64,000 bases of DNA, from NCBI RefSeq assembly GCF_947259025.1, contig NZ_CAMYKO010000006.1, forward strand, positions 1 through 64,000, read 5' to 3'. The notes below the pieces were generated by a model that saw nothing but the letters and a program-made list of their open reading frames with translations, was not told where the DNA came from and ran no database searches. Origin of the DNA: an uncultured Methylophaga sp. Lineage in GTDB: Bacteria; Pseudomonadota; Gammaproteobacteria; Nitrosococcales; Methylophagaceae. The position numbers and the translations under genes were made by a program. Below, piece by piece: positions 28,179-37,333 of this stretch (positions are counted from its first letter, which is position 1; each line of letters starts with the position of its first letter).

Positions 28179-29060
28179 TTAGAGCTTGTGGTTCTGCGTG
28201 CCGTGCTGGGCAATTTTGATTGCGCCCAGACGCGCTGCAATGCGACCGGTTTCTTCCCAGTCTTTACCATGCATGATGCCGTGCAGCAGGCCGGCCCGGT
28301 AAGCATCGCCACAACCGGTGGGGTCCACCACCGCGGCTGCCTGTTCACAGGGGATGTCAATTTTCCTGCCTTCGGTATAAATATGTGAGCCCTGCGAGCC
28401 ACGGGTAATAATCAGCGCCTCAACATGGCGCGCAATTTCTTCTTCTGGCAGGCCGGTGCGGTCCATGAACAGCTGTGCTTCATAGTCGTTCAAAGCGATG
28501 TAGGAAGCCTGCTGAGCAAACTGCATTAACTCGTCACCGTTAAACATCGGCAGACCCTGGCCCGGATCGAAAATAAATGGAATCCCTGCCTGTTTCAGCT
28601 CCCGGGCATGCTGCACCATGCCGTCACGACCATCAGGCGCGACGATAGCTAAAGAGATATCTTCAGCCTCACTGATAGACGTTTCATGGGCCAGGTTCAT
28701 GGCACCGGGGTGGAATGCAGTGATCTGGTTATCATCCATATCGGTGGTGATAAAGGCCTGGGCGGTGTAATGGCCTGCTTTTTCATGAACGTGCTTACGA
28801 CTGATGCCTTGCTGATCCATCCAGTCGGCATAAGGGCCAAAGTCAGTACCGACCGTGCCCATGGGTACGGGGTCATCCCCCAGCAACTTGAGGTTGTAGG
28901 CAATATTGCCGGCACAACCACCGAATTCCTTACGCAATTCCGGCACCAGGAAGGCGACATTCAGCATGTGTACCTTGTCGGGCAGAATATGGTTTTTGAA
29001 GTGGTCGGGAAAAACCATAATGCTGTCGTAGGCGAATGAGCCGCAAATCAGAGCTGACAT
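28179..29060 (-). CDS. PfkB-family sugar/nucleoside kinase
   Basis: 293-residue ribokinase-fold kinase. It starts MSALICGSFAYDS and has the N-terminal GG motif FGGCAGNIAYNLKLLG. The active-site motif near residue 250, VDPTGCGDAYRAG, holds the catalytic Asp. In this subgroup, common in methylotrophs and ammonia oxidisers, the proteins are often labelled adenosine kinase; the CG in place of the usual GAG pair is notable. The start at 29060 has AAAGG upstream and leaves four bases after the rnd stop codon. Substrate not determinable. Confidence 0.75.
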   Translation of the reverse strand: MSALICGSFAYDSIMVFPDHFKNHILPDKVHMLNVAFLVPELRKEFGGCAGNIAYNLKLLGDDPVPMGTVGTDFGPYADWMDQQGISRKHVHEKAGHYTAQAFITTDMDDNQITAFHPGAMNLAHETSISEAEDISLAIVAPDGRDGMVQHARELKQAGIPFIFDPGQGLPMFNGDELMQFAQQASYIALNDYEAQLFMDRTGLPEEEIARHVEALIITRGSQGSHIYTEGRKIDIPCEQAAAVVDPTGCGDAYRAGLLHGIMHGKDWEETGRIAARLGAIKIAQHGTQNHKL

Positions 29061-29064
29061 AAAA

Positions 29065-30210
29065 TTACCTTTGTTGAACTTCCAGTTTGTCGGGGCTGGC
29101 ACTAAGACTCAGCTCGCCGTCTAAAAACTTTTCCAGTTGATGACCGATGATTTCATGACGCCAGCCCTGCAGCACGCTGGAGGACTCGCCGCGGATCAGG
29201 GCTTCAATATCCTTGCGGGTGGCAACGGCTGCCGGGGTGATATTCTGCTCATCACAGCTTTTACGCAGCAGCGCCATTAAGGCATCGGTCACCGCTTCCT
29301 GTTGATTGGATAACGGGGTCGGACGCTTGATAACCGGCCAGTCGTTCTTATCGGTGGCCTTACCGGCTTCAATCGCCTGCAAAAGCGCTTTGCCATGGCG
29401 GTCAACATCACGCTGATCGAGGCCACGGATTTTCTTTAAAGCCTGGGGCGAGGTCGGAGCCAGTTTGGCCAGATCCAGCATGACATCGTCTTTCAGCACC
29501 CAGCGTCTGGGCAGGTTGTGGCTGATGGCGCGTTGTTCACGCCAGGCACCCAGCTTTTGCAGAATAGCCAGTTGCTTGCCCTTGAGGCGGCCCGAACCTT
29601 TGATCCGCTGCCAGCTGCTGTCGGGCGCTTCCTGATAGGTAGCCGGTGAAGAAAGGGCGGCAAAGTCTTCCTTAAGCCAGTCGCTGCGGCCGCTTTGTTG
29701 CAGTTTGTCGGTGAGTAAATGATAAAGCTGGCGCAGATAGCGCACGTCATCGGCGGCATAATCGATCTGTTCCGGTGACAATGGTCGCTGGCGCCAGTCG
29801 GTGCGTGCATGGGCTTTATCCAGTTCGACGCTGAGGCACTGACGGACCAGGTTGCCATAGCCTATCTGATCACCGTAGCCGAGCACGGTGGCGGCCAGCT
29901 GGGTATCGAATACATGGGGCGGGAGGCTGTCGCGGAGCAGGAAAAATAATTCCAGATCCTGACGCGCGGCATGAAACACCAGCGTCGTGTCATCACGGTA
30001 GAACAAGTCCAGCAAAGGCGTCAGATCATCAATGGCAAGCGGATCCACGCATGCAATGACATCATCGTTGGCGATTTGAATCAGGCACAGTTCAGGGTAA
30101 TAGGTCTTTTCGCGATGGAATTCGGTGTCAATCGCCAGCCATTTACTGCCGGCCAGTTGCCGACACAAATCTGCAAGGTCCTGAGCGCTGTCTACGTACT
30201 GGATGCTCAT
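29065..30210 (-). CDS. rnd: Ribonuclease D
   Basis: 381-residue 3'-5' exoribonuclease involved in tRNA 3' maturation. The DEDD exonuclease domain shows WLAIDTEFHREKTYYPELCLIQI (Exo I), FHAARQDLE (Exo II), and YAADDVRYLRQLY (Exo III), and is followed by a helical HRDC domain from about 215. It starts 44 bases after the upstream hydrolase stop on the minus strand and is likely cotranscribed with the PfkB gene. Confidence 0.95.
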   Translation of the reverse strand: MSIQYVDSAQDLADLCRQLAGSKWLAIDTEFHREKTYYPELCLIQIANDDVIACVDPLAIDDLTPLLDLFYRDDTTLVFHAARQDLELFFLLRDSLPPHVFDTQLAATVLGYGDQIGYGNLVRQCLSVELDKAHARTDWRQRPLSPEQIDYAADDVRYLRQLYHLLTDKLQQSGRSDWLKEDFAALSSPATYQEAPDSSWQRIKGSGRLKGKQLAILQKLGAWREQRAISHNLPRRWVLKDDVMLDLAKLAPTSPQALKKIRGLDQRDVDRHGKALLQAIEAGKATDKNDWPVIKRPTPLSNQQEAVTDALMALLRKSCDEQNITPAAVATRKDIEALIRGESSSVLQGWRHEIIGHQLEKFLDGELSLSASPDKLEVQQR

Positions 30211-30254
30211 CTACTGTGCTCTGCAAAAGGGACACAGTATAGCCAGTTTGCGGC

Positions 30255-31139
30255 TTAATGCATAACCCGGCTCATGCTGACAATGTCGTTGATAGCACTG
30301 ACAACCAAGTCCGGCTGGTGCAGGTGGATATCATGACCACTGCGCTTGGCAAAGATCTGCTGGCTAATGGGAGACAGTCGCCATAAATCCTGTTGCAGCT
30401 GATGCCAGATCCGCTCGCGGGATTCTCCATCTCGGTTGCCACGCCATTCGGCCAGGCCGCGGCTAATCACGATGAGCGGTACTCTGGGCAGGTCGTTATA
30501 ACGCTGTACCTGCAGTGCGCTCTGATGCAGCGAGGAAATTTCGGCACGGGCGGCGTTAAAAGCACGTTCCCGCAACAGGCTGTTTTTGTTACTGACCGTG
30601 CCACTGGCCTTGGGTAAAACCAGGATGTTGCGTTGACGCTCGTAGTGTCGGGGCAGCTTGATATTCAGCCGTTCGTACTGATCCTCATGAGAGGCGTCGA
30701 CCAGCACCATACCTGCGATTTTTTGCGGGTGCTGGGAGGCAAACACGCGGATGTTATAGCCACCAAAAGAATGACCAACCAATACAAAGGGTCCGTCAAT
30801 ACCGGCTTTGTGTACCAGCTTTTCTATTTCGTTGGAAATTCGCAGGCTGTTTCTTGGCTGGGGACCTGCATCGCTCCAGCCATAACCGGGCCGATCAAAA
30901 ACACAGACCTGAGTCTGGGCGGCACTGCGGTTCTGGATATTGAACCAGTCGCTGGAATCATCCCCCAGGCCGGCATCGATAATCACGGTAGGAGTGCCCT
31001 GACCCTTGCACAACATATGTATGCTGTAACCGCCCACATCATAGCGTTTGCCGGGAACCGGCGGGAACTTGCCCGCATGAGCACTGGCTATTGTCAGTAG
31101 CAATAAAAAGGGTAAAAAACGCAGGGTTTTAACGGGCAT
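30255..31139 (-). CDS. Secreted alpha/beta hydrolase
   Basis: 294 residues: signal peptide (about 1-22, ending ASAHAG) and an alpha/beta hydrolase fold. The nucleophile elbow is GHSFGG (Ser of the triad), an Asp is in DASHED, and a C-terminal RSGHDIHLH supplies the His. FDRPGYGWSD and ILVLPKASG are usual family landmarks. Esterase or lipase activity in the periplasm or outside is likely; the substrate is not known. Confidence 0.82.
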   Translation of the reverse strand: MPVKTLRFLPFLLLLTIASAHAGKFPPVPGKRYDVGGYSIHMLCKGQGTPTVIIDAGLGDDSSDWFNIQNRSAAQTQVCVFDRPGYGWSDAGPQPRNSLRISNEIEKLVHKAGIDGPFVLVGHSFGGYNIRVFASQHPQKIAGMVLVDASHEDQYERLNIKLPRHYERQRNILVLPKASGTVSNKNSLLRERAFNAARAEISSLHQSALQVQRYNDLPRVPLIVISRGLAEWRGNRDGESRERIWHQLQQDLWRLSPISQQIFAKRSGHDIHLHQPDLVVSAINDIVSMSRVMH

Positions 31140-31219
31140 TCGGACACTCCAGAACAGTTACTCTGGTAAGAGTCTACGGCGGCGAGTGAAGTTCCTGTGA
31201 ATAGCCCTTAATGATTGAT

Positions 31220-31453
31220 TTAGCTGGTAATTATCCGTTCAATATCCGTTTCACTGAATGGCCAGTCCAGTTCCTGGTCATCGGGGAATTGGACCACCGG
31301 AATGCGGATACCATAGCGTGCCACCAGTTGTTCATCATCGCCGATTTCTTGCAGACAAACCTGAAGTGGATAAGCATCTGCAACGTTCAGCAGCAACTCA
31401 TGCGCCTCCTCACACAGGTGGCAGCCTTCTGTTGTGAACAGTGTCAGACGCAT
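31220..31453 (-). CDS. Glutaredoxin-like (GrxC/YfcG-type) protein
   Basis: 77-residue thioredoxin-fold protein (MRLTLFTTEGCHLCEEAHELL) with the redox motif CHLC at 11-14 and a cis-Pro in RIPVVQF. It is a glutaredoxin-family member of DUF836 type. Its start shares one base with the moaB stop (TAATG). Confidence 0.85.
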   Translation of the reverse strand: MRLTLFTTEGCHLCEEAHELLLNVADAYPLQVCLQEIGDDEQLVARYGIRIPVVQFPDDQELDWPFSETDIERIITS

Positions 31454-31968
31454 TAAGTCTCCTTCAGTCGTGGCATGAGTTCGACAAAGTTGCAGGGCTT
31501 GTGACGGTTATCCAGTTGCTCGTGCAAAATTTCATCCCAGCCGGTTCTGCAGGCGCCGGAGGAGCCTGGCAGTGAGAAAATAAAAGTGCCGTTGGCGACG
31601 CCGGCTACGGCGCGCGATTGTACGGTCGAGGTTTTAATGACCTGGTAAGACAATGAGCGGAACAGTTCGCCAAAGCCTTCAATTTCCTTATCGAACAGTA
31701 CCTTGACTGCTTCCGGGGTCCCATCACGGCCGGTCAGGCCAGTGCCGCCGGTGGTCACAATGGCATTCACCGCCGGGTCAGCAATCCACGCCGATACAAT
31801 AGCCCGGATCTGGTAAATATCATCAGCCACAATCTGACGATCAATCACCTGATGCCCATCGGCATTCGCCTTGTCTTCAAGCACTTTACCCGAGGTATCG
31901 TTGTCGAATTGACGGCTATCGGATATTGTCAGTACTGCAATATTAATAGGGATAAATTCCGGATTCAT
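31453..31968 (-). CDS. moaB: Molybdenum cofactor biosynthesis protein MoaB
   Basis: 171-residue MoaB/MogA-fold protein of molybdenum cofactor synthesis. The conserved block VTTGGTGLTGRDGTPEA, then FGELFRSLSYQ and SRAVAGVANGTFIFSLPGSSGACRTGWDEI is complete. The ATG at 31968 gives the family's normal N terminus (FIPINIAVLTISDSR); a longer frame to 32040 is not conserved. It is divergent from the OmpA lipoprotein gene with about 90 bases between them. No other mo genes are seen. Confidence 0.9.
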   Translation of the reverse strand: MNPEFIPINIAVLTISDSRQFDNDTSGKVLEDKANADGHQVIDRQIVADDIYQIRAIVSAWIADPAVNAIVTTGGTGLTGRDGTPEAVKVLFDKEIEGFGELFRSLSYQVIKTSTVQSRAVAGVANGTFIFSLPGSSGACRTGWDEILHEQLDNRHKPCNFVELMPRLKET

Positions 31969-32059
31969 CTGTCTGCGTCTCAGTTTTTTTCTGGCAAGGC
32001 CAGTATAGTCAGCATCCGGACAAGGGTCTAGAATGCTCACTTTAAGGAGGAGTCACTTA

Positions 32060-32734
32060 ATGAAGAAACTGGTATTAGTCACTTTGCTGGCAACCGCGCT
32101 CAGTGGTTGCGCTGCAGACGATCCCAACAAAAAAACCAAAAGCGGTGCGGCGATTGGTGCTGCTGCTGGTGCCCTGCTGGGCTACGCAGTTGATGACGGC
32201 ACCGGTGGTGTGGTTGCGGGGGCTGCTGTCGGTGCACTGGCCGGTGCCGGTGTCGGGCGTTACATGGATAATCAGCAACGCGAGTTTGAACAGGCACTGG
32301 CGGATGAACAGGCCCGAAATGAACTCAAGATTCAGCAACTGGAAAATGAAACGCTGAAAATTGATATCGCCAGTGAAGTGTCCTTTGACTTTGACAGTGC
32401 TTCGCTGAAATCAGCTTTCACACCGACCCTGAATAAAGTGGCCGATGTCTTGCAGCGTTATCCGAAAACGGTCATCCACGTGGTCGGTCACACCGACAGC
32501 GTAGGTTCAGAAATCTATAACCAACGCCTGTCAGAACAGCGTGCACAATCGGTGGTGGACTTCTTCGGCTCACGTGGTATTGATCCCAACCGTCTTTATG
32601 CTTTTGGTCGTGGTGAACTGGAACCGCGTGCTACCAACGAAACCGAGGCCGGTCGACAATTGAACCGTCGGGTCGAACTGTTTGTGAAACCGATTGTAGA
32701 AGGACAGGAAGCTGAAGCCTACCAAGCACCGTAA
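32060..32734 (+). CDS. OmpA-family lipoprotein (YiaD-like)
   Basis: 224 residues. A lipoprotein signal (MKKLVLVTLLATALSGC, lipobox LSGC, lipidated Cys about 17) leads into a glycine-zipper region (AAIGAAAGALLGYAVDD...GAAVGALAGAGVG). A coiled linker and a C-terminal OmpA domain follow, with the peptidoglycan-binding pattern VVGHTDSVGSEIYNQRLSEQRAQSV and the NRRVELF end. It has AAGGAGG 11 bases before the ATG. It anchors the outer membrane to the cell wall. It precedes rlmB by a few bases. Confidence 0.9.
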   Translation: MKKLVLVTLLATALSGCAADDPNKKTKSGAAIGAAAGALLGYAVDDGTGGVVAGAAVGALAGAGVGRYMDNQQREFEQALADEQARNELKIQQLENETLKIDIASEVSFDFDSASLKSAFTPTLNKVADVLQRYPKTVIHVVGHTDSVGSEIYNQRLSEQRAQSVVDFFGSRGIDPNRLYAFGRGELEPRATNETEAGRQLNRRVELFVKPIVEGQEAEAYQAP

Positions 32735-32795
32735 ACAAAACCGATCCGACTCGCGGGCAGCGATTGCGCCCGATATCATTTTCGGCCTGCATGCT

Positions 32796-33503
32796 GTGCA
32801 GGCCGCTTTGGATGTGCCGGTCAGCCGGGTCAAAGAAATCTGGCTGAGCGCTGAGCGCCAGGATCAGCGAGTCGAACAAGTGTTGGCTGCCGCTCGTGCA
32901 CAGGGCGTTGTTGTGCATCAGGTTGAGCGCGATACCGTGGATAAATTCGCTCCGGGCGTGCAGCATCAAGGGTGCGCAGCACGCTGTAAGCCACTGGAAA
33001 GCCTGGATGAGAAAGGCCTGCTTAATCTGATCGAGAATCTGAATGAACCGGCTTTTCTGCTCATGCTTGATGGCGTGCAGGATCCGCATAATCTGGGCGC
33101 CTGCCTGCGAACAGCGGAAGCGGCCGGTGTGCATGCTGTGGTCGCGCCCAAGGACCGGGCATCAGGCTTAACTGCGACAGCAGTCAAGATTTCCAGCGGT
33201 GCTGCTGAACGGGTGCCCTTTGCGCAAGTGACCAATATTGCCCGGCTAATGAAAGACCTGCAGCAAATGGGCGTGTGGCTGGTTGGCACTTCAGGCGAAG
33301 CAGACACGACTTTGTTCGAGGCTGATCTGAAGGGGCCGCTGGCGATTATTCTCGGGGCCGAAGGCAAGGGAATACGGCGCTTGACCCGTGATAATTGCGA
33401 TCAGGTTATGCTGATCCCGATGCAGGGCGAAACCGAAAGTCTCAACGTCTCGGTCGCCGCCGGTGTCTGCCTGTTTGAAGCCTATCGTCAACGCCACTTG
33501 TGA
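32796..33503 (+). CDS. rlmB: 23S rRNA 2'-O-methyltransferase RlmB (start uncertain)
   Basis: SpoU-family methyltransferase that modifies G2251 of 23S rRNA. The frame shows N-terminal RNA-binding sequence and the knotted catalytic domain with LLMLDGVQDPHNLGACLRTAEAAG, ILGAEGKGIRRLTR and IPMQGETESLNVSVAAG. The nearest ordinary start is GTG 32796, but the conserved family start (IFGLHAVQAAL) lies upstream and continues in frame back to CTG 32712, with no ATG, GTG or TTG between. The true product is probably longer: a CTG start at 32712 (preceded by AAGGA) would overlap the OmpA gene by 23 bases, and a rare ATC/ATT start is the other option. Confidence 0.85.
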   Translation: MQAALDVPVSRVKEIWLSAERQDQRVEQVLAAARAQGVVVHQVERDTVDKFAPGVQHQGCAARCKPLESLDEKGLLNLIENLNEPAFLLMLDGVQDPHNLGACLRTAEAAGVHAVVAPKDRASGLTATAVKISSGAAERVPFAQVTNIARLMKDLQQMGVWLVGTSGEADTTLFEADLKGPLAIILGAEGKGIRRLTRDNCDQVMLIPMQGETESLNVSVAAGVCLFEAYRQRHL

Positions 33504-33612
33504 GGCGTAACTAAAATCTTATAAAATACTAGATTGCCTTTGAATTTTTCAGGCAAAAACTCCTTGCTTTATGGCATGAGTCATAAAGCTGTTTAAACCG
33601 TGAGGAGCTCTA

Positions 33613-33951
33613 ATGAGACATTACGAAATCGTGTTTCTGGTCCACCCTGACCAGAGCGAGCAAGTGCCGGGCATGATCGAGCGTTATGCACAAACGCTGA
33701 CCAGCCAGGGCGGTAAAATTCACCGTCAGGAAGACTGGGGTCGCCGTCAACTGGCTTATCCCATCAACAAAGTGCACAAAGCGCACTACGTCCTGATGAA
33801 TGCTGAATGTGACGTTGAACAACTCAACGAAGTCACCACTGCATTCCGTTTTAACGACGCTGTTATCCGTCATTTGGTTGTCACCATGGACGAAGCGGTC
33901 ACCGAACCGTCACCCATGATGCAAAAAGATGAAGACAAGAAATCAGCTTAA
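33613..33951 (+). CDS. rpsF: 30S ribosomal protein S6
   Basis: 112-residue S6 ([25 protein letters not shown]), with the central [21 protein letters not shown] and an acidic/Lys-rich tail. S6 pairs with S18, encoded 28 bases downstream. The GAGGAG site precedes the start. Gammaproteobacterial rpsF leaders can carry an S6:S18 binding hairpin; a candidate CCG near 33598 is visible but not proven. Confidence 0.98.
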   Translation: MRHYEIVFLVHPDQSEQVPGMIERYAQTLTSQGGKIHRQEDWGRRQLAYPINKVHKAHYVLMNAECDVEQLNEVTTAFRFNDAVIRHLVVTMDEAVTEPSPMMQKDEDKKSA

Positions 33952-33979
33952 GGCTGCTTGAGAATTTAGGAGAATCACA

Positions 33980-34207
33980 ATGGCTCGTTTTTTTAGACGT
34001 AGAAAATTTTGTCGCTTTACCGCTGAAGGCATCAAACACATCGATTATAAAGATGTGAACTTGCTGAAAAATTACATCACCGAAACCGGGAAAATCGTCC
34101 CCAGCCGTATCACAGGCACTAAAGCACGCTACCAGCGTCAGCTGTCTACCTGTGTGAAGCGTGCACGTTTCCTGGCGCTGTTGCCTTACTGCGACATGCA
34201 CAAGTAA
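33980..34207 (+). CDS. rpsR: 30S ribosomal protein S18
   Basis: 75-residue S18 ([17 protein letters not shown], then [34 protein letters not shown]). Basic and complete. Preceded by AGGAG. Forms a dimer with S6 on the 30S platform. Confidence 0.98.
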   Translation: MARFFRRRKFCRFTAEGIKHIDYKDVNLLKNYITETGKIVPSRITGTKARYQRQLSTCVKRARFLALLPYCDMHK

Positions 34208-34246
34208 TTTTTGATTAAAACACCGAAACAACGTTAGTTAGTCATC

Positions 34247-35158
34247 ATGCTGCGAGGAATTGCAGATTTTGCCATGCAGGGCCGGTGGCAGGCAGCCGTC
34301 GCAACAGCGCTTCTGTCTGCAGCAGCCATGATGTTACCGCCGCTGAACTATCTGGCCAGCGGTGTGATTGCCCTGGCAACCCTGAGAATGGGGCCCAGAG
34401 AAGGCGCCAGAGTGGTGACTGCCACCCTGATCGTTTTTGTGCTGGTGGCCTGGTTGCTGCTGGGGCAGATGTGGATTGCAGGCCTGGTGCTTTTATCCAG
34501 CTGGTTGCCGGTCTTTGTGGCAACGCTGGCTCTGGGGTATAGCCGTTCACTGGCGACTGCCCTGCTGGCAGCAAGTGGACTGGGCCTGGTGGTCGTGCTG
34601 TTAATGCACCTGCTGGTGCCTGAGCTGACCGGCTGGTGGCGAGGCATGATCGAACCGTTTATGGCCTCACTAAGTGAGCAGCCTGGCTGGCAGTTGGGCG
34701 TCGATGAAACGGCGCGACTGACAGACAACCTGGCAGCAATGATGACCGGCCTGATTGCTGCCGGCGTCAGCTTTAATGCTGTGGTGGGGCTGCTTATTGG
34801 CCGAGCCTGGCAGGCGCAGTTGTTCAACCCCGGCGCCTTTGGTGAAGAGTTTCGCCAACTGCGTTTGGGTAAACCGGCTGCAATGCTGACGGCCATTTTG
34901 ATGGTCGTGGCTTTGACACCGATGGCGGATGCATTGCGTCTGCTGGCGGATTGTCTGCCGGTAATGCTGGTGGCCTTTGGCATTCAGGGCTTGGCGATAG
35001 TGCATGCCATCGTCAATCTCAGGCAGAAAGGCAAAGGCTGGCTGGTGACGATGTATGTGTTGCTGGTGCTGATGATGCCGCAAATGGTGATGATGCTGGC
35101 GACGTTAGGTGTTTTGGATCAGTGGTTTGATTTTCGCAAACGCTCCCAGGTGGAGTGA
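34247..35158 (+). CDS. DUF2232 integral membrane protein
   Basis: 303 residues, eight or so membrane helices, in the usual place between rpsR and rplI where DUF2232 proteins occur in many gammaproteobacteria. Visible features: hydrophobic N-terminal repeat LNYLASGVIALATLRMG, then VVGLLIGRAWQAQLFNPGAFGEEFRQLRLGK, and a C-terminal LVTMYVLLVLMMPQMVMMLATLGVLDQWFDFRKR. Function unknown; the fixed location suggests a membrane role tied to the ribosomal operon. Start at 34247 lacks a strong ribosome-binding site. Confidence 0.8.
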   Translation: MLRGIADFAMQGRWQAAVATALLSAAAMMLPPLNYLASGVIALATLRMGPREGARVVTATLIVFVLVAWLLLGQMWIAGLVLLSSWLPVFVATLALGYSRSLATALLAASGLGLVVVLLMHLLVPELTGWWRGMIEPFMASLSEQPGWQLGVDETARLTDNLAAMMTGLIAAGVSFNAVVGLLIGRAWQAQLFNPGAFGEEFRQLRLGKPAAMLTAILMVVALTPMADALRLLADCLPVMLVAFGIQGLAIVHAIVNLRQKGKGWLVTMYVLLVLMMPQMVMMLATLGVLDQWFDFRKRSQVE

Positions 35159-35206
35159 TGCGAGGTTTTGATTAAGCAGTAAGACACTGCGAATGAGGGT
35201 AGAACG

Positions 35207-35758
35207 ATGCAAGTTATTTTGCTAGAAAAAGTTCAAAAGCTTGGTAGCCTGGGCGACGAAGTAACTGTTAAATCCGGTTACGGTCGTAACTTCCTGGTGC
35301 CAACAGGTAAAGCTTTGCCTGCCACCAAGCTTAACAGAGAAAAGTTTGAAGCACGCCGTGCTGAGCTGGAAGCCGCTGCCGCCAAAGTGCTGGCTGAAGC
35401 TGAAAGCCGTAAGGCGAAACTGGTTGCCGCCGGTGACCTCGACATCATGGCTAACGCCGGTGTTGAAGGTAAACTGTTTGGCTCCATCACAGCTGCGGAT
35501 ATCGCTGATGCGTTGAACGCTGCCGGTGCTGATGTCGATCGCAACGAAGTGCGTCTGCCAACCGGCCCACTGCGTCACACAGGTGAATACAACATCGATA
35601 TTCAACTGCATGCTGACGTGCTGGTCACCGTTAAGGTGAACGTGTCTTCCGAAGCGGAACTGCAGGCGCGTGCCGAAGCAGAAGAAGCTAAAAAAGCCCG
35701 TGATGCGGCGCGTGAAGAAGCCGAAGCGATTGCTAAAGCACAGGAAGAAGACGCGTAA
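35207..35758 (+). CDS. rplI: 50S ribosomal protein L9 with extended C terminus
   Basis: 183-residue L9. The N-terminal domain ([36 protein letters not shown]) and the C-terminal domain ending in VKVNVS are standard. The family is about 149 residues, so about 35 residues are extra: a highly charged Ala/Glu/Lys helix from roughly 150 on. The tail is rich in [19 protein letters not shown]9 stabilises the ribosome and supports frame maintenance; the role of the extension is unknown. It lies 48 bases after the DUF2232 gene. Confidence 0.95.
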   Translation: MQVILLEKVQKLGSLGDEVTVKSGYGRNFLVPTGKALPATKLNREKFEARRAELEAAAAKVLAEAESRKAKLVAAGDLDIMANAGVEGKLFGSITAADIADALNAAGADVDRNEVRLPTGPLRHTGEYNIDIQLHADVLVTVKVNVSSEAELQARAEAEEAKKARDAAREEAEAIAKAQEEDA

Positions 35759-35778
35759 CACATCGTCTTTGATGCCAG

Positions 35779-35818
35779 TGTGTGCCGGGCGATAACCCGG
35801 CACACATCGGCGTTTTTT
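35779..35818 (+). terminator. Terminator after rplI
   Basis: TGTGTGCCGGG (35779-35789) pairs perfectly with CCCGGCACACA (35796-35806), followed seven bases later by TTTTTT. Intrinsic terminator for the rpsF-rplI unit. Confidence 0.85.
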
Positions 35819-35923
35819 ATTCGCAATATGCTTTAGGGAGAGGCCTTCGCTTGTTCCCTTTTTCTGCTAAACTCACATTCTCATTGTGAGTGAAACATTG
35901 TCTCTGTCTGAATAGGTGGACCT

Positions 35924-37333
35924 GTGGAAGAAATCAGTTATCCAGAATCGTTTACGGATACCGCCACAGAGGCTCTGAAAGTCCCGCCCCACTCGGTGGA
36001 AGCCGAGCAGTCCGTGTTGGGTGGGCTGATGCTCGACAACGGCGCCTGGGAACAGGTCGCTGATGTTCTGGTCGAGCAGGATTTCTATCGCCACGATCAC
36101 CAGCTGATTTTTCGTGCTATTGCCCAACTCATGGAGCAATCGCAGCCGGTTGATGTCATTACCCTGGCGGAATGGCATGACAAGCGCGGCGAACTGGATC
36201 AGGTCGGTGAACTCGCCTATCTGGGCATGCTGGCACGTAATACTCCCAGTGCTGCCAACATCAGCGCCTATGCGGAAATCGTCCGTGAACGGGCGATTTT
36301 GCGGCAGTTAATCCAGGTCGGTAACAGCATTTCCAATATGGCCTTCAAACCGGAAGGCATGACCAAAGAAGAAATGCTCGACATGGCCGAGCGCTATGTA
36401 TTCGAGATTGCCGAAAAGGGCGCCAATCGCGGTGGTGGCTTTGTTCAAGTCAAAGATGTGCTGAGCAAGGTTGTGGATCGCATTGATACCCTGTTTGAGC
36501 AGGACAGTTCAATCACCGGCCTGCCTACCGGCTTTATGGATTTCGATGAGCAGACCTCGGGTCTGCAGCCTGCGGATTTGATTATCGTCGCCGGCCGGCC
36601 TTCGATGGGTAAAACCACATTCGCCATGAACCTGGCCGAAAATGGTGCGATTCACAGCAAAAAACCGGTCGCGGTATTCAGTATGGAAATGCCCGCCGAT
36701 GCGCTGGCGATGCGGATGCTGTCTTCGCTGGGGCGGATTGATCAGCACCGCCTGCGTACCGGTAAACTCAATGATGATGACTGGCCGCGTCTGACGTCGG
36801 CGATTGCGCTGCTCAACGAAGCGCCGTTGTTTATCGATGACACGCCGGCTTTAACGCCGACCGAATTACGGGCGCGGGCACGCCGTCTCAAGCGTGAACA
36901 TGGCCTCAGCATGATCGTTATCGATTATCTGCAGTTGATGCAGGGCAATGCTGGCCGCGCCAGTGAAAATCGTGCCACCGAGATCTCCGAAATTTCCCGC
37001 TCGCTGAAAGCGCTGGCCAAGGAGCTGGAAGTGCCATTAATCGCACTGTCCCAGCTGAACCGCAGTCTGGAACAACGGCCCAATAAACGGCCGGTGATGT
37101 CGGATCTGCGTGAGTCGGGCGCGATCGAGCAGGATGCCGATTTGATTGTGTTTATCTACCGTGATGAAGTCTATAACGAAGACTCACCGGATAAAGGCAA
37201 AGCCGAGATCATTATCGGCAAACAGCGTAATGGTCCGATTGGCACTGTAGCGCTGACTTTCCAGGGTAAATACACCCGTTTCGAAAATTTTGCGCCTGCC
37301 TACTACGATGATTACGGTGATGACGGCCCGTGA
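35924..37333 (+). CDS. dnaB: Replicative DNA helicase DnaB
   Basis: 469-residue hexameric helicase of the replication fork, starting GTG with AGGTGG upstream. N-terminal helical domain (PPHSVEAEQSVLGGLMLDNGAWEQV), linker, and RecA-like domain with Walker A AGRPSMGKTTFAMNL, the Walker B region MIVIDYLQLM, and ALSQLNRSLEQRPNKRPVMSDLRESG. No intein interrupts it. Its end overlaps the alr start by four bases. Confidence 0.97.
   Translation: MEEISYPESFTDTATEALKVPPHSVEAEQSVLGGLMLDNGAWEQVADVLVEQDFYRHDHQLIFRAIAQLMEQSQPVDVITLAEWHDKRGELDQVGELAYLGMLARNTPSAANISAYAEIVRERAILRQLIQVGNSISNMAFKPEGMTKEEMLDMAERYVFEIAEKGANRGGGFVQVKDVLSKVVDRIDTLFEQDSSITGLPTGFMDFDEQTSGLQPADLIIVAGRPSMGKTTFAMNLAENGAIHSKKPVAVFSMEMPADALAMRMLSSLGRIDQHRLRTGKLNDDDWPRLTSAIALLNEAPLFIDDTPALTPTELRARARRLKREHGLSMIVIDYLQLMQGNAGRASENRATEISEISRSLKALAKELEVPLIALSQLNRSLEQRPNKRPVMSDLRESGAIEQDADLIVFIYRDEVYNEDSPDKGKAEIIIGKQRNGPIGTVALTFQGKYTRFENFAPAYYDDYGDDGP

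Noticed and set aside
33504-33612. S6:S18 autoregulatory leader before rpsF
   Set aside because: A CCG and short complementary bits are present, but I could not build the full conserved structure, so it is mentioned only as a possibility.
35924-37333. Intein in DnaB
   Set aside because: The helicase is continuous through Walker A and the DRESG block at normal length.
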